A DNA stretch of 64,000 bases from an uncultured Pelagibacteraceae bacterium (GTDB lineage: Bacteria; Pseudomonadota; Alphaproteobacteria; Pelagibacterales; Pelagibacteraceae). The position numbers were made by a program, and so were the translations under genes. The DNA is taken from contig CACFAT010000001.1 of assembly GCA_902564385.1 (NCBI GenBank), positions 1 to 64,000 on the forward strand, read 5' to 3'. The notes beneath the pieces are model-generated. The model was not told the origin of the DNA. It did not search any database and worked only from the letters and a program-made list of their open reading frames with translations. Of the stretch, positions 1-8,655 are shown one piece after another; position 1 is the first letter of the stretch, and every line of letters begins with the position of its first letter.

Positions 1-921
1 GCAATTGATAAATTAATACAAAAATTTTTTCAAAGTATAGAATTTAGATTAATTCGTTTTAAAGAAATAAGAGCTGAGGAAAAAAGGCAAATTAAACTTG
101 AGAAAATTGAGCAAGTAGAAAAGGAAAAAATCGAAATTGAAAAACAGAAGAAAGCAGATGAGTTAGCTTTTTTAAAAGAAAAAGAAATCCAGTTAAAACA
201 AGAACAAAAATTAGAAAGAGAAAGAGCAAAAGATATAAAATTATTCTTAAGAAAAGAACAGGCTATACTAAGAAAAGAGCAGGCGGAGAGACAAAAGAAA
301 TTTTTACAAGAATTAAAATTAGAAAAGCAAATAGAAAAGTTTAGAATAAGAGAGGTAAAAGAATTAGAACAACTAGAAAAATTAGCGTTAAGAGAAAAGA
401 GAGAGGATTATTCAGGATTACAAGAGCGTATCGAAAAACTAAAATTAAAATATCAACAAATAAGAGATCAGAAAATAAGAGAAAGAGTTAAAGCGTTAGG
501 AGTAGAAACACAAGAAGGAGACGATAGAGCAAAATTACTTCAAAGAGAAAGGGAGTATACTTTAGCTAGGCAAAAAATTGAGTTTGCACTTGAAAGCTTT
601 TACAGAAGTGCGAATAGTTTAGTTTTTCAACTTAATAAAAGATATATAACTAAACATATGTCTATCTTGAGATGCATAGACAGAAGTTTCGAAACTGGAG
701 AGATATTTATAAAATGGGATGAGACAATTGATGATGAGTGGTTAATACTAATTTATATTAAAAATAATTCTCCAGATGAAGGTATAGTCATTGAAGATAA
801 AACAAATGAAGAAAAAAATATTTCACATGAATTTAAACCAAGTGAAATTTTTAAAGCCTCAGATTTAATGGTAGATTCATTAACCCAGCTGATTGCAAAA
901 AAAAGATCTAGGAACAATTAA
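1..921 (+). CDS. Coiled-coil protein of unknown function (5' end outside window)
   Basis: An open frame runs without a stop from base 1 to a TAA at 919-921, giving 306 residues with no start inside the window. An ATG at 658 is internal: the frame upstream is continuous and protein-like, so the gene should not be started there. About residues 15-150 are extremely rich in Lys, Glu, Arg and Gln with heptad-like Leu/Ile spacing, which predicts a long charged coiled coil. The last 100 residues are more mixed and probably form a small globular domain. I do not recognise a family, see no signal or membrane segment in the visible part, and cannot propose a function. Its stop overlaps the end of the convergent TPR gene by four bases. 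Confidence 0.8.
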   Translation, partial: AIDKLIQKFFQSIEFRLIRFKEIRAEEKRQIKLEKIEQVEKEKIEIEKQKKADELAFLKEKEIQLKQEQKLERERAKDIKLFLRKEQAILRKEQAERQKKFLQELKLEKQIEKFRIREVKELEQLEKLALREKREDYSGLQERIEKLKLKYQQIRDQKIRERVKALGVETQEGDDRAKLLQREREYTLARQKIEFALESFYRSANSLVFQLNKRYITKHMSILRCIDRSFETGEIFIKWDETIDDEWLILIYIKNNSPDEGIVIEDKTNEEKNISHEFKPSEIFKASDLMVDSLTQLIAKKRSRNN

Positions 922-1466
922 ATTTGTTGGTCTTTGATAATTTTTTCTATTAACTTTATATTTTCTCCACTTTTGATTAATGGATAAATAGATTTTGCTT
1001 TTCTCAAGTCATCAACTGCTTTTTCATATTCCTTTAAGCTTAAGTATATTTGCGCTCGTCCTGATAATGCTCCAAAATGTCTTGGCTCTAGATCTAAAAC
1101 TTTTTCAATATCATCTAACGATTTCTCATAATCCCCCAATATAAATAGTAATGTTGCTCTCTTATTCCAACCCTCCGCCCATTTTGGGTCCTCATTAATC
1201 ACATCTGTAAATAGTTTTAATGCCATTCTATACTGCTGATGGTACATGGAATAAGTTCCGTTCTCTAATTTGTTCGTCAGATAATCATTGTTTGGGTGTC
1301 TTGTCCATTTATTCCAAATTTGATCCTCTAGCTTTTCTGCTTGTTGTAAATTTTTTGCATTAAGTAATTCTTTAAACAATATATTTAAATTGTCTGAATA
1401 CACATTACTTGTACTTACAAATAAAAATATAATTATAAAACTTACATATTTTTTAATCACTGACAT
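918..1466 (-). CDS. Exported TPR-repeat protein
   Basis: 182 residues. Residues 1-24 look like a signal peptide: basic start, hydrophobic run, then SNVYS before the mature part. Three TPR-like helical pairs follow at about 64-97, 98-131 and 132-165, with the usual small/aromatic pattern and repeat-ending Pro (EDP, LEP). TPRs mediate protein-protein contacts; a periplasmic scaffold is the likely setting, but the partner is unknown. The start overlaps the end of the upstream regulator gene by 14 bases, so the two are probably co-transcribed. Short TPR proteins of this kind are common in alphaproteobacteria and are usually left unnamed. Confidence 0.75.
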   Translation of the reverse strand: MSVIKKYVSFIIIFLFVSTSNVYSDNLNILFKELLNAKNLQQAEKLEDQIWNKWTRHPNNDYLTNKLENGTYSMYHQQYRMALKLFTDVINEDPKWAEGWNKRATLLFILGDYEKSLDDIEKVLDLEPRHFGALSGRAQIYLSLKEYEKAVDDLRKAKSIYPLIKSGENIKLIEKIIKDQQI

Positions 1467-2877
1467 ATACAGATACTCCTCTAGAATTAATGTCTACATC
1501 AAATTTTTTATGCAATGGTGGAAAAGCTCTTTGAGAACAATCCAGTCTATCACAAGTTCTACATGAAACCCCTACAGGTATCTCTGATTTTTTATCATTC
1601 AAATCTAAGTTTTCCGTATAAACAAAATCTCTTGCATATTTGGCTTCACATCCAAGTCCAATAGATAACATACTTTTTTTTTGTCCATATCTTCCTATAC
1701 CTTTTTCAACAGTTCTTGCTATACATACATACTTTTCACCATTAGTCATTTTACTTACTGCAGCCTGTATAACACCAGGTCTAGAAAAAGCCGAATATAC
1801 ATTCCATCGAGGACAAGCACCACCATAACGTGGTATTTCTATACCTGACAATGAAAATCTTTTTGAAATATTACCAGCTACATCAACTCTCAAAAAATGA
1901 AATGGAACCCCAGGTAATTTTGGATCGTTCAAACATGTTACTCTATGTGTGACTTGTTCGAACGAAGTTGCAAAAGTATTTTGCAATAACTCTAAATCGT
2001 ATTTAAGTTTTTTACATTCATAATGAAATAATTTGTAGGGCATTAAAATTGCTGCACCACAATAATTTAATAAAGCAACTTTTGTTAATTTTTTAGATTC
2101 TTCATTTGGATAATTAAAAGTATCAAGATAAGAATTTATTATGTCACTAGCCCCCTCTTGTGCAATTTGAGCTGCAGCATGTAATTTCTTTGTTTCCAAA
2201 GACAAATAATCAGACAATAGCAACTTTCTATTTTTGTTATCATAAATTTTTGAAAAGGGTTTTCCTTCCTCAGGAATTATATCTTGTACTTCAATTTTAT
2301 ACTCTGATTTTAAATAATCACATAAAGCAATATATCTTGTTCTATTATTTTGTTTTATTTGTTCAAAGATTTGATTTGCAAATTCCTCTAGTTTTGGAAA
2401 AAAATTTCTATTTTCTTGCAAAAAATCTGAAATTACTTCTCCAGGAAATGAGTTTTTTCTATTATCAACAATTTTTCCTGAAAGTTTTTCAATTTTGTTA
2501 ACCAATTCATGATCTTTTTTTTTCAAAATGTCTCCTAATCTTATTAGAGCTTTACCAATTTTTGGATTACTATTTGCTAGATCTTTAACTTCTGGACCAA
2601 CTATATCCAAATCTTCAAAAAGTTGATCATCAAGCAGTTCTGAAATTGTGTTGACCATATTGATATCTGATTTATTTGTTAGATCGCTAATGTTGATGCT
2701 TAACTCCTCACAAATTTTTAAAAGTAATTCCCCGTCAATTTTTCTTTTACCACCCTCGATTAAAGCTAAATAACTTGGTGAAATGTTAAGTTGTGAGGCT
2801 AGTTTGTTTGCCTGCATACCTAGCTGTCTTCTAAAAGCTTTTATTTTTGGACCAATTTTTAATTCTACTTGACTCAT
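1453..2877 (-). CDS. XRE-family regulator of the RamB/PrpR/ScfR type, probable aceA regulator
   Basis: 474 residues. An N-terminal helix-turn-helix of Cro/CI type covers about residues 10-66. A middle region at about 180-300 resembles the IrrE/ImmA-like domain, but the metalloprotease HExxH is absent (HAAAQ instead), as expected for the regulator branch. The C-terminal third corresponds to the short-chain fatty acyl regulator domain (DUF2083), with a Cys group at about 439, 442 and 447. In actinobacteria, homologues RamB and PrpR control glyoxylate-shunt and propionate genes by sensing acyl-CoA, and the Cys-rich end has been linked to an Fe-S cluster. Divergent placement from isocitrate lyase and operator-like repeats 8 bases before its own start suggest control of aceA and autoregulation; this is inference. 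Confidence 0.85.
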   Translation of the reverse strand: MSQVELKIGPKIKAFRRQLGMQANKLASQLNISPSYLALIEGGKRKIDGELLLKICEELSINISDLTNKSDINMVNTISELLDDQLFEDLDIVGPEVKDLANSNPKIGKALIRLGDILKKKDHELVNKIEKLSGKIVDNRKNSFPGEVISDFLQENRNFFPKLEEFANQIFEQIKQNNRTRYIALCDYLKSEYKIEVQDIIPEEGKPFSKIYDNKNRKLLLSDYLSLETKKLHAAAQIAQEGASDIINSYLDTFNYPNEESKKLTKVALLNYCGAAILMPYKLFHYECKKLKYDLELLQNTFATSFEQVTHRVTCLNDPKLPGVPFHFLRVDVAGNISKRFSLSGIEIPRYGGACPRWNVYSAFSRPGVIQAAVSKMTNGEKYVCIARTVEKGIGRYGQKKSMLSIGLGCEAKYARDFVYTENLDLNDKKSEIPVGVSCRTCDRLDCSQRAFPPLHKKFDVDINSRGVSVYVSD

Positions 2878-2884
2878 TTACTAT

Positions 2885-2903
2885 ATGTAAACTTTGTAAA
2901 TTA
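2885..2903 (+). promoter_or_regulatory. Operator-like element, copy 1 (regulator side)
   Basis: The 19-mer ATGTAAACTTTGTAAATTA lies just upstream of the regulator start codon at 2877. A 17/19 match occurs in inverted orientation at 2970-2988, about 85 bases away centre to centre. The core AAACTTTGTAAA closely resembles the RamB site of Corynebacterium (AAACTTTGCAAA) as I remember it. Further TTGTAAAT cores or their complement sit at 2906-2913, 2958-2965 and 2967-2974. The regulator encoded next door belongs to the same family, which supports an operator role, but binding is inferred. Confidence 0.6.
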
Positions 2904-2969
2904 TTATTTACAAAAAATTTATTGTATTTACTAGAATTTTAACATTTTTTGTGGATTTTGTAAATATTG

Positions 2970-2988
2970 TAAATTATAAAGTTTACAT
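2970..2988 (-). promoter_or_regulatory. Operator-like element, copy 2 (aceA side)
   Basis: Read on the minus strand this is ATGTAAACTTTATAATTTA, 17/19 identical to the element at 2885-2903. It overlaps the ATG at 2987 of the microprotein gene ahead of aceA, so a bound regulator could block transcription or, if an upstream GTG is the true start, sit inside the early coding region. The inverted arrangement and near-integral helical spacing suggest cooperative binding or looping between the two copies. Confidence 0.55.
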
Positions 2989-3148
2989 GGACAAAAATAC
3001 TATAAAAAACATTGAAACTAGTTCTCAAACTACAAATCACCAAGAGCACCAAGAGCATAGAAGCAGAGGGGTTTATTTAAGAGATGACCACTGCGATTGG
3101 GGATCAAGTGGAATGAATGAGTTTACAGAAGAATATAAAGAAAAGTAA
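2987..3148 (+). CDS. Histidine/acid-rich microprotein upstream of aceA
   Basis: 53 residues from the ATG at 2987; an in-frame GTG at 2951 would add 12 residues. No clear Shine-Dalgarno sequence precedes either start. The protein is hydrophilic, with a His/Glu/Gln segment (HQEHQEH) followed by a Gly/Asp-rich stretch containing [10 protein letters not shown], and no membrane or signal segment. It ends 29 bases before aceA and is in the same direction, so it is probably in the same transcript. I do not recognise a family. The His, Cys and Asp content could fit metal binding, or the ORF could act as a leader peptide; both are speculation. Confidence 0.5.
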   Translation: MDKNTIKNIETSSQTTNHQEHQEHRSRGVYLRDDHCDWGSSGMNEFTEEYKEK

Positions 3149-3177
3149 AAAGAATTAGTTTTTTTAAAGGGGGAATA

Positions 3178-4452
3178 ATGTCAGCCGAGAAAATCTCGTA
3201 TGAGTTGAAAAGATTTGCAGGAATACAAAGGGATTATAAGCCAGATGAAGTAGAAAGGCTAAGAGGATCTATTAGAATTGAGTATTCAATGTGTAAACAG
3301 CAATCTCAAAAACTCTGGAGATTGTTGAATACAGAGCCATATGTAAACACACTTGGTTCTTTATCAGGAAATCAAGCTGTTCAACATGCAAAAGCAGGTT
3401 TAAAAGCGATCTATTTAAGTGGTTGGCAAGTTGCAGCAGACGCAAACAGTGCTGGTGAAATGTATCCTGATCAATCTTTATATCCTTACGACAGCGCACC
3501 CAAATTAGTTGAGTCTATGAATAATTCTTTAATTAGAGCTGATCAAATTCAGCATATGGAAATAGCAGATGGAGATATGAATAGCAGCGAAAGAACTGAT
3601 TACATGTTGCCAATTATTGCAGATGGTGAAGCAGGATTTGGCGGGCCGTTAAATGTATTTGAGCTAACAAAAAAATTTATAAAAGCTGGCGCAGCCGGAG
3701 TTCATTTTGAAGACCAACTAGCTAGTGAAAAAAAATGTGGACATATGGGTGGTAAGGTACTTGTTCCTACTGGAACCATGGTCCGAAATCTAAAAGCAGC
3801 AAGATTGGCAGCTGATATTGCCGACGTTCCTCTCATTATTCTTGCAAGAACAGATGCCAACGCTGCGAAACTAATAACAAACGATTTTGATGAAAATGAC
3901 AAACCGTTTTTAACTGGAGAAAGATCACCTGAAGGCTTTTATTATGTGAAAGATGGTATTGATCAAGCAATCTCAAGAGGGTTAGCTTACGCACCTTACG
4001 CAGATTTAATATGGTGTGAAACTGCAACACCTAATTTAGAAGAAGCAAAAAAGTTTGCTGATGCAATACATGCAAAATTTCCTGGAAAGATGTTAGCTTA
4101 TAATTGCTCTCCATCATTTAATTGGAAGAAACATTTATCTGATGATGAGATTGCAACATTTCAAACTAAAATTGGAATGATGGGATATAAATTTCAATTT
4201 ATAACTTTAGCAGGTTTCCATACGCAAAATATTGCTATTTTCGAGCTTGCAGAAAAGTATAAAAAAGAAGGTATGACTGCTTACTCTAGAATACAACAAA
4301 ATGAATTTGCTAGAGAAAAAGACGGATATACCAGTGTTAAACATCAACGAGAAGTTGGCACTTCTTATTTTGATGCAGTTTCTAATACAATAAGTTCTGG
4401 AAAGAGCTCCACAACAGCAATGGAAGGCTCGACAGAATCTGAGCAATTTTAA
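3178..4452 (+). CDS. aceA: Isocitrate lyase
   Basis: 424 residues, the usual length for the short proteobacterial enzyme. It splits isocitrate into glyoxylate and succinate, the first step of the glyoxylate shunt, in the cytoplasm. Visible landmarks are SGWQVAAD at 81-88, the metal-site region DGEAGFGG at 149-156 and the catalytic KKCGH at 185-189 with the nucleophilic Cys187. A strong ribosome site (AAAGGGGG) sits just upstream of the ATG. The gene is preceded by a microprotein and a divergent RamB/ScfR-like regulator with repeated operator-like elements. Malate synthase, the partner enzyme, is not in this window. Its end overlaps the convergent J-domain gene by four bases. Confidence 0.97.
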   Translation: MSAEKISYELKRFAGIQRDYKPDEVERLRGSIRIEYSMCKQQSQKLWRLLNTEPYVNTLGSLSGNQAVQHAKAGLKAIYLSGWQVAADANSAGEMYPDQSLYPYDSAPKLVESMNNSLIRADQIQHMEIADGDMNSSERTDYMLPIIADGEAGFGGPLNVFELTKKFIKAGAAGVHFEDQLASEKKCGHMGGKVLVPTGTMVRNLKAARLAADIADVPLIILARTDANAAKLITNDFDENDKPFLTGERSPEGFYYVKDGIDQAISRGLAYAPYADLIWCETATPNLEEAKKFADAIHAKFPGKMLAYNCSPSFNWKKHLSDDEIATFQTKIGMMGYKFQFITLAGFHTQNIAIFELAEKYKKEGMTAYSRIQQNEFAREKDGYTSVKHQREVGTSYFDAVSNTISSGKSSTTAMEGSTESEQF

Positions 4453-5168
4453 TTACTCTTTAGCTTTTGGATTTGATCCCAGGCTGAATTAATAGCTCTC
4501 ATTTTCTTTTTACTTTCCTCAATAACTTCCTGAGGAACTCCTTTACTTAGAAGTAAGTCAGGATGATGTTCTTTACTTAATTTTAAATATCTTTTTCTAA
4601 TATCTGTAAGATTATCATCAGGTTTGCTCTCTAATACCACATATGGATTGAGTTTATCTGATGATTTTCTACCCTCAACTATTCCATTGAACTGAGCATC
4701 ACTAAGACCAAATAATTGGGAAACATGTTGTATCATTCTAAATTCTTGATCACTTATATTTCCATCAGCTTCTGCAATATAAAATAATATATTAATAACT
4801 TCTTCCAACACATTTATATTTCCTTGATAGATCTGAGCTATTTGTTTTGCATATGGTTCGTAACCAGTGCTTTCTTCTTTAGCTTTATTAAAAATTTTTC
4901 CAACTTGATCTAATTCATGTTCTGGAATTTTGAGTTTATCTTTTACCGCTATTAATTCCTCTCTACTAACCTGACCGTCTGCTTTACTCAGTTTAGCTGA
5001 TAAAACTATAAGAGCTAATGCAAAAACTTGTTGAGGTTGCGCAAAAGATTTAAATGTTGATCTTGATCTTGATACTTTTCCACCAATTAAGGAACCCAAT
5101 AGCATCCCAAACGGTCCTCCTAAAGAAAAACCGATCATCCCACCAATTAAACTTCCCCAGATAGACAT
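4449..5168 (-). CDS. DjlA-like protein: Gly-rich N-terminus, TerB-like domain, C-terminal J domain
   Basis: 239 residues. Residues 1-31 are Gly/Leu-rich and hydrophobic (repeated GGMIG/LGGP/LIGG), resembling a membrane-associating segment. About 50-165 is an all-helical TerB-like region containing acidic ADG motifs (KADGQ, EADGN). The last 70 residues form a J domain with the HPD tripeptide (EHHPDLL), which stimulates the DnaK ATPase. This order matches DjlA-type membrane-anchored co-chaperones. It is transcribed towards aceA and overlaps its end by four bases, which gives no functional link. A specific client cannot be read from the sequence. Confidence 0.85.
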   Translation of the reverse strand: MSIWGSLIGGMIGFSLGGPFGMLLGSLIGGKVSRSRSTFKSFAQPQQVFALALIVLSAKLSKADGQVSREELIAVKDKLKIPEHELDQVGKIFNKAKEESTGYEPYAKQIAQIYQGNINVLEEVINILFYIAEADGNISDQEFRMIQHVSQLFGLSDAQFNGIVEGRKSSDKLNPYVVLESKPDDNLTDIRKRYLKLSKEHHPDLLLSKGVPQEVIEESKKKMRAINSAWDQIQKLKSN

Positions 5169-5200
5169 ATAAAAAAAATTTAATATAATTTAATATATTT

Positions 5201-5494
5201 ATGTTCTCAACTTTTTTAGCTTTAACATTTTTATTTTTAATGTTTATGTGGTCATTGGCCTGGGTAAATTATTACAATAAACTAGATAAAAGATTTGGTT
5301 CGTCTTTATGGAGATGGAGTTATGATTATCCAGTACCAGGTGATAGAGACATTTCTTTTCTGGATGATAAAAAATTTGTTATTTTAAGAAGAAAGAGAAA
5401 TAGAGCAGTTACAGTTATGTATTTTATTTTATTTTTCTCTTTTTTTATATTTTTATCTTTTGTAACCCAGATTTTATACGCTATTCAACATTAG
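5201..5494 (+). CDS. Small membrane protein of unknown function
   Basis: 97 residues with two predicted membrane segments, at about 2-22 and 72-93, separated by a basic/aromatic central part (WRWSYDYPVPGD, then RRKRNR). The topology would place this loop on one side of the inner membrane, probably the cytoplasm given its positive charge. I do not recognise a family. It starts 32 bases from the divergent J-domain gene and overlaps the end of the convergent DCC-family gene by four bases. Plain codon use like its neighbours supports a real gene. Confidence 0.65.
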   Translation: MFSTFLALTFLFLMFMWSLAWVNYYNKLDKRFGSSLWRWSYDYPVPGDRDISFLDDKKFVILRRKRNRAVTVMYFILFFSFFIFLSFVTQILYAIQH

Positions 5495-5835
5495 TTTAGT
5501 TGGTGTTTATTTTTTAAATACAAAAAGAACGCTACAATTTCATATCCAACATAAAATAACTGGTAAATGACAGGGAGTTTAAAAAATTTATAAAGAAACT
5601 TGTATTTTGGAATACTTTTCCAAATAAGTAAAAAAGCATCAATACCCACATAGATTTTTCCATCTTGTTCTACATGAAGTCTTCTTAGAAGCTCTTTATC
5701 AGTTTTTTTTGTCTCTAGTTCAGCATTTTTATTTTTAGTTATGTCTATCCAATTCAAATTTTCTATGTTTTCTTTTTTGTAAATATTAATTTCTGCTCTG
5801 CAGATTTTGCATGAATTGTTAAAAAAAACCTTCAT
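5491..5835 (-). CDS. DCC-family (DUF393) thiol-disulfide oxidoreductase-like protein
   Basis: 114 residues. The N-terminus has the family pattern: a short strand then N-x-x-C-x-x-C, here Cys9 and Cys12 (NSCKIC), as in the DCC1/DUF393 group with a thioredoxin-like fold. The family is short, 110-140 residues, and this one fits. The middle keeps the usual Leu-rich helix and a V-G-I-D-A-F motif. The substrate of this family is not established. The C-terminal part is aromatic and hydrophobic and may associate with a membrane. It stands alone between convergent and divergent neighbours. Confidence 0.8.
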   Translation of the reverse strand: MKVFFNNSCKICRAEINIYKKENIENLNWIDITKNKNAELETKKTDKELLRRLHVEQDGKIYVGIDAFLLIWKSIPKYKFLYKFFKLPVIYQLFYVGYEIVAFFLYLKNKHQLN

Positions 5836-5920
5836 AATTAAACTATATTTGAATATTTTATTTTTACAAATGTGCCAAATAAGCAGTTGATATATTAATA
5901 ATCACTACTACATTCTTCGA

Positions 5921-7333
5921 ATGTCAAATTTCTTCAAAGAAACAGATATAGATACATTACAAGCTGAAGCAATTGTTACTGAAACCTTAAAAAATTGTGA
6001 TGACGGAGAATTATATTTAGAAAATCATAAATCTGAGTCTATTGTTTTAGATGATAATAAAATAAAGAGTTCAACTTATAACTCTGATCAAGGATATGGT
6101 TTCAGAGCTGTGACAGGCGAAGTTGTTGCATACTCTCATTCTAATGATATTTCAAAAGAGTCACTAAGAAAATCAAGCGATAATTTAAAAGATACGTTAA
6201 AGTCAAAAAAAGGAACTTACAACCATGAAATTCCTAAAACTAACAGCAAATATTACGAAAATATTAATCCTATTGAAGGCAAGACTTTCGATTCAAAGAT
6301 AGACTTGCTGAAAAGTGTTAATAACTATTTAAGATCAAAAGGCTCAATTGTAAATCAAGTAACTGCAAATTTTTTAGGTGAACATAAATCAATAGAAATT
6401 ATTAGGTCTGATAATCAAGTTTTGAAAGATGATAGACCATTGGTCAGATTCAACGTTTCCGTTGTTTTAGAAAAAGATGGTAAAAAAGAAACAGGTGTTT
6501 ATGGAGTTGGAGGAAGACAAAGTTATGATGATTATCTAAAAGATGGAAGCTGGAAAGATGTATGTGATGAAGCTTTTAGAATCGCAAATGTCAATTTAGA
6601 AAGCAAACCAGCGCCAGCAGGAGAGATGAAAGTTGTTTTAGGTCCTGGATGGCCAGCAATTTTAATTCACGAAGCAATCGGACATGGTCTTGAGGGAGAT
6701 TTTAATAGAAAAAAAACTTCAGCATTTCATAGTTTAATGGGGCAGCAAGTAGCTAGCGAAGGAGTTACGATTGTAGATGATGGGACCCTACATCAAAGAA
6801 GAGGAAGTTTAACGATAGATGATGAAGGAACGCCTACTGAAAATACAGTTTTAATAGAAAATGGAATTTTAAAAAACTATATGCAAGACCGTTTAAATGC
6901 TCGTCTGATGGGAACTAAGTCAACAGGTAGTGGAAGAAGAGAAAGTTATAAACATGTGGTTTTACCAAGAATGAGAAATACAATGATGTTGTCAGGCAAA
7001 TATTCACAAGATGAAATGATAAGTTCAGTTGATAAAGGTATTTTCGCTGTAAGTTTTGGGGGAGGACAAGTAGACATAACTTCAGGAAAATTTGTTTTTA
7101 ACTGTACGGAAGCATATGAAATCAATAATGGCAAAATAGGATCACCAATCAAAGGTGCTACATTAATCGGAGATGGACCGTCAATTTTAAAAGAAGTTTC
7201 ATTAGTTGGTAATGATATGAAATTAGATCCAGGTATTGGAACATGTGGTAAAGCTGGACAAGGTGTTCCAGTAGGAGTAGCTCAGCCATCAATTCTTATA
7301 AATAAGATGACTGTTGGTGGAACAAAACTTTAA
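5921..7333 (+). CDS. tldD: Metallopeptidase TldD
   Basis: 470 residues, normal for TldD. The zinc-binding HExxxH motif is intact as HEAIGHGLEGD starting at residue 250, and the C-terminal part carries the typical conserved run of Gly-rich strands (VSFGGGQVDI, GTCGKAGQGVPVG). TldD forms a heterodimer with TldE/PmbA and degrades unfolded peptides; in some bacteria it matures peptide antibiotics such as microcin B17. The PmbA partner gene begins six bases downstream, so both subunits are made together. No modified-peptide precursor is visible nearby, so a housekeeping peptidase role is more likely. Confidence 0.95.
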   Translation: MSNFFKETDIDTLQAEAIVTETLKNCDDGELYLENHKSESIVLDDNKIKSSTYNSDQGYGFRAVTGEVVAYSHSNDISKESLRKSSDNLKDTLKSKKGTYNHEIPKTNSKYYENINPIEGKTFDSKIDLLKSVNNYLRSKGSIVNQVTANFLGEHKSIEIIRSDNQVLKDDRPLVRFNVSVVLEKDGKKETGVYGVGGRQSYDDYLKDGSWKDVCDEAFRIANVNLESKPAPAGEMKVVLGPGWPAILIHEAIGHGLEGDFNRKKTSAFHSLMGQQVASEGVTIVDDGTLHQRRGSLTIDDEGTPTENTVLIENGILKNYMQDRLNARLMGTKSTGSGRRESYKHVVLPRMRNTMMLSGKYSQDEMISSVDKGIFAVSFGGGQVDITSGKFVFNCTEAYEINNGKIGSPIKGATLIGDGPSILKEVSLVGNDMKLDPGIGTCGKAGQGVPVGVAQPSILINKMTVGGTKL

Positions 7334-7338
7334 TCTAA

Positions 7339-8655
7339 ATGATAAGGGATCAGGAATTTTTAAAAGATATAGCGTCTTATTGTATTGAAAACTCTAAAAA
7401 ACTAGGAGCAACAGATGTGGGTGTAAAAGTAATTCACTCTGTCTCAGAAAATGTTAGTTTTAGAAACAAAAAGTTAGACGAGTCAAATAGAGCAGATAGT
7501 TTTGCTGTCAATTTAACTACCTATATAGAGAAAAAAAAATCAAGCATTAATTCATCAGATTTATCCAAATCAAACTTAGAAAAACTAATAGAACGTTGTA
7601 TTGATGCTACAAAAATTACTCCATCAGATGAAAATAATTCGTTACCAGATAAAGATTTAATGTCTAAAGAGATAAGAGACCTTAATCTCTATGATGAAAC
7701 ACATTATCCAAATGATAAAAAGATTGAATTTTTAAAAAAAGTTGAAGAGACAGCATCAACGGACGAAAAAATAGTTAATACTGAAGCCGGTTTTACCGAA
7801 AATAAAAATAATTTTATACTCGCAAACAGCAATGGTTTTTTAGGTGGATACAAAACCTCAAATTTTTCATCTTCATGTGTAGCTGTATCAAGAATTAACG
7901 GTGCAATGGAAAGAGATTATGAGTTTGGTAGCACAAGATTCTTGGAAGATATGATGGAACCAGAAGAAATTGGAAAAATAGCTGCCGACAAAGCAATAAA
8001 AAAGTTAGGTCCAAAAAAAATCAAGAGTGAAAGAATTGGCATTATATTCGATAAAAGAATTTCCAAAGGAATACTAAGCATACTAGCAAGTGCAATTAGT
8101 GCGAATGCTATTGCAAGAGGAACTTCTTTTTTAAAAGATCAAATCAATTCTGAAGTTTTTCCAAATTCAATTAATATCATTGATGATCCAAAAATTGAAA
8201 AAGGATTAGGTTCCCAAAACTTTGATAGCGAAGGGGTTGAAACCAATTCTTTGAAACTAGTTGAGAATGGTATTTTAAAAAATTATTTAATTGATACTTA
8301 TTATGGTAAAAAGTTAAATTTAAAATCTAATGGTAGGTCTGGAGGAACAACAAACTTATATTTTGAAAACGGTACCTCAAGTTTTAAGGATTTGCTAAAT
8401 TCAGAAAAAAAATTTCTATATATAACAGAGACTATAGGCCATGGAGGCAGTATTATTACAGGAGATTACTCAGTTGGAGCGTCAGGATTTATGGTTGAGG
8501 ATGGAGAATTAACTTACCCAGTAAGTGAAATAACTATAGCTGGAAATTTTAAGGAAATGTTTAAGAATATTACTTTGGCAAATGATTTAGAGATGAAGTA
8601 CTCAACAAATGCTCCTACTTTGTTGATTAATCAAATGACGGTAGCGGGAAAATAA
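7339..8655 (+). CDS. pmbA: TldE/PmbA, partner subunit of TldD
   Basis: 438 residues, homologous in overall layout to TldD but without the HExxxH zinc site; the corresponding region reads as ILASAISANAIARG. This is the rule for the PmbA/TldE subunit, which helps bind substrate while TldD provides the metal site. The C-terminus ends with NQMTVAGK, matching the NKMTVGGTKL end of TldD. It begins six bases after tldD and ends directly against the convergent DUF6134-like gene. The pair is expected to act in the cytoplasm. Confidence 0.93.
   Translation: MIRDQEFLKDIASYCIENSKKLGATDVGVKVIHSVSENVSFRNKKLDESNRADSFAVNLTTYIEKKKSSINSSDLSKSNLEKLIERCIDATKITPSDENNSLPDKDLMSKEIRDLNLYDETHYPNDKKIEFLKKVEETASTDEKIVNTEAGFTENKNNFILANSNGFLGGYKTSNFSSSCVAVSRINGAMERDYEFGSTRFLEDMMEPEEIGKIAADKAIKKLGPKKIKSERIGIIFDKRISKGILSILASAISANAIARGTSFLKDQINSEVFPNSINIIDDPKIEKGLGSQNFDSEGVETNSLKLVENGILKNYLIDTYYGKKLNLKSNGRSGGTTNLYFENGTSSFKDLLNSEKKFLYITETIGHGGSIITGDYSVGASGFMVEDGELTYPVSEITIAGNFKEMFKNITLANDLEMKYSTNAPTLLINQMTVAGK

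Noticed and set aside
2878..3177. Possible glycine or other riboswitch ahead of aceA.
   Set aside because: The region is AT-rich, occupied by operator-like repeats and a small frame, and shows no conserved aptamer core or paired GC-rich stems.
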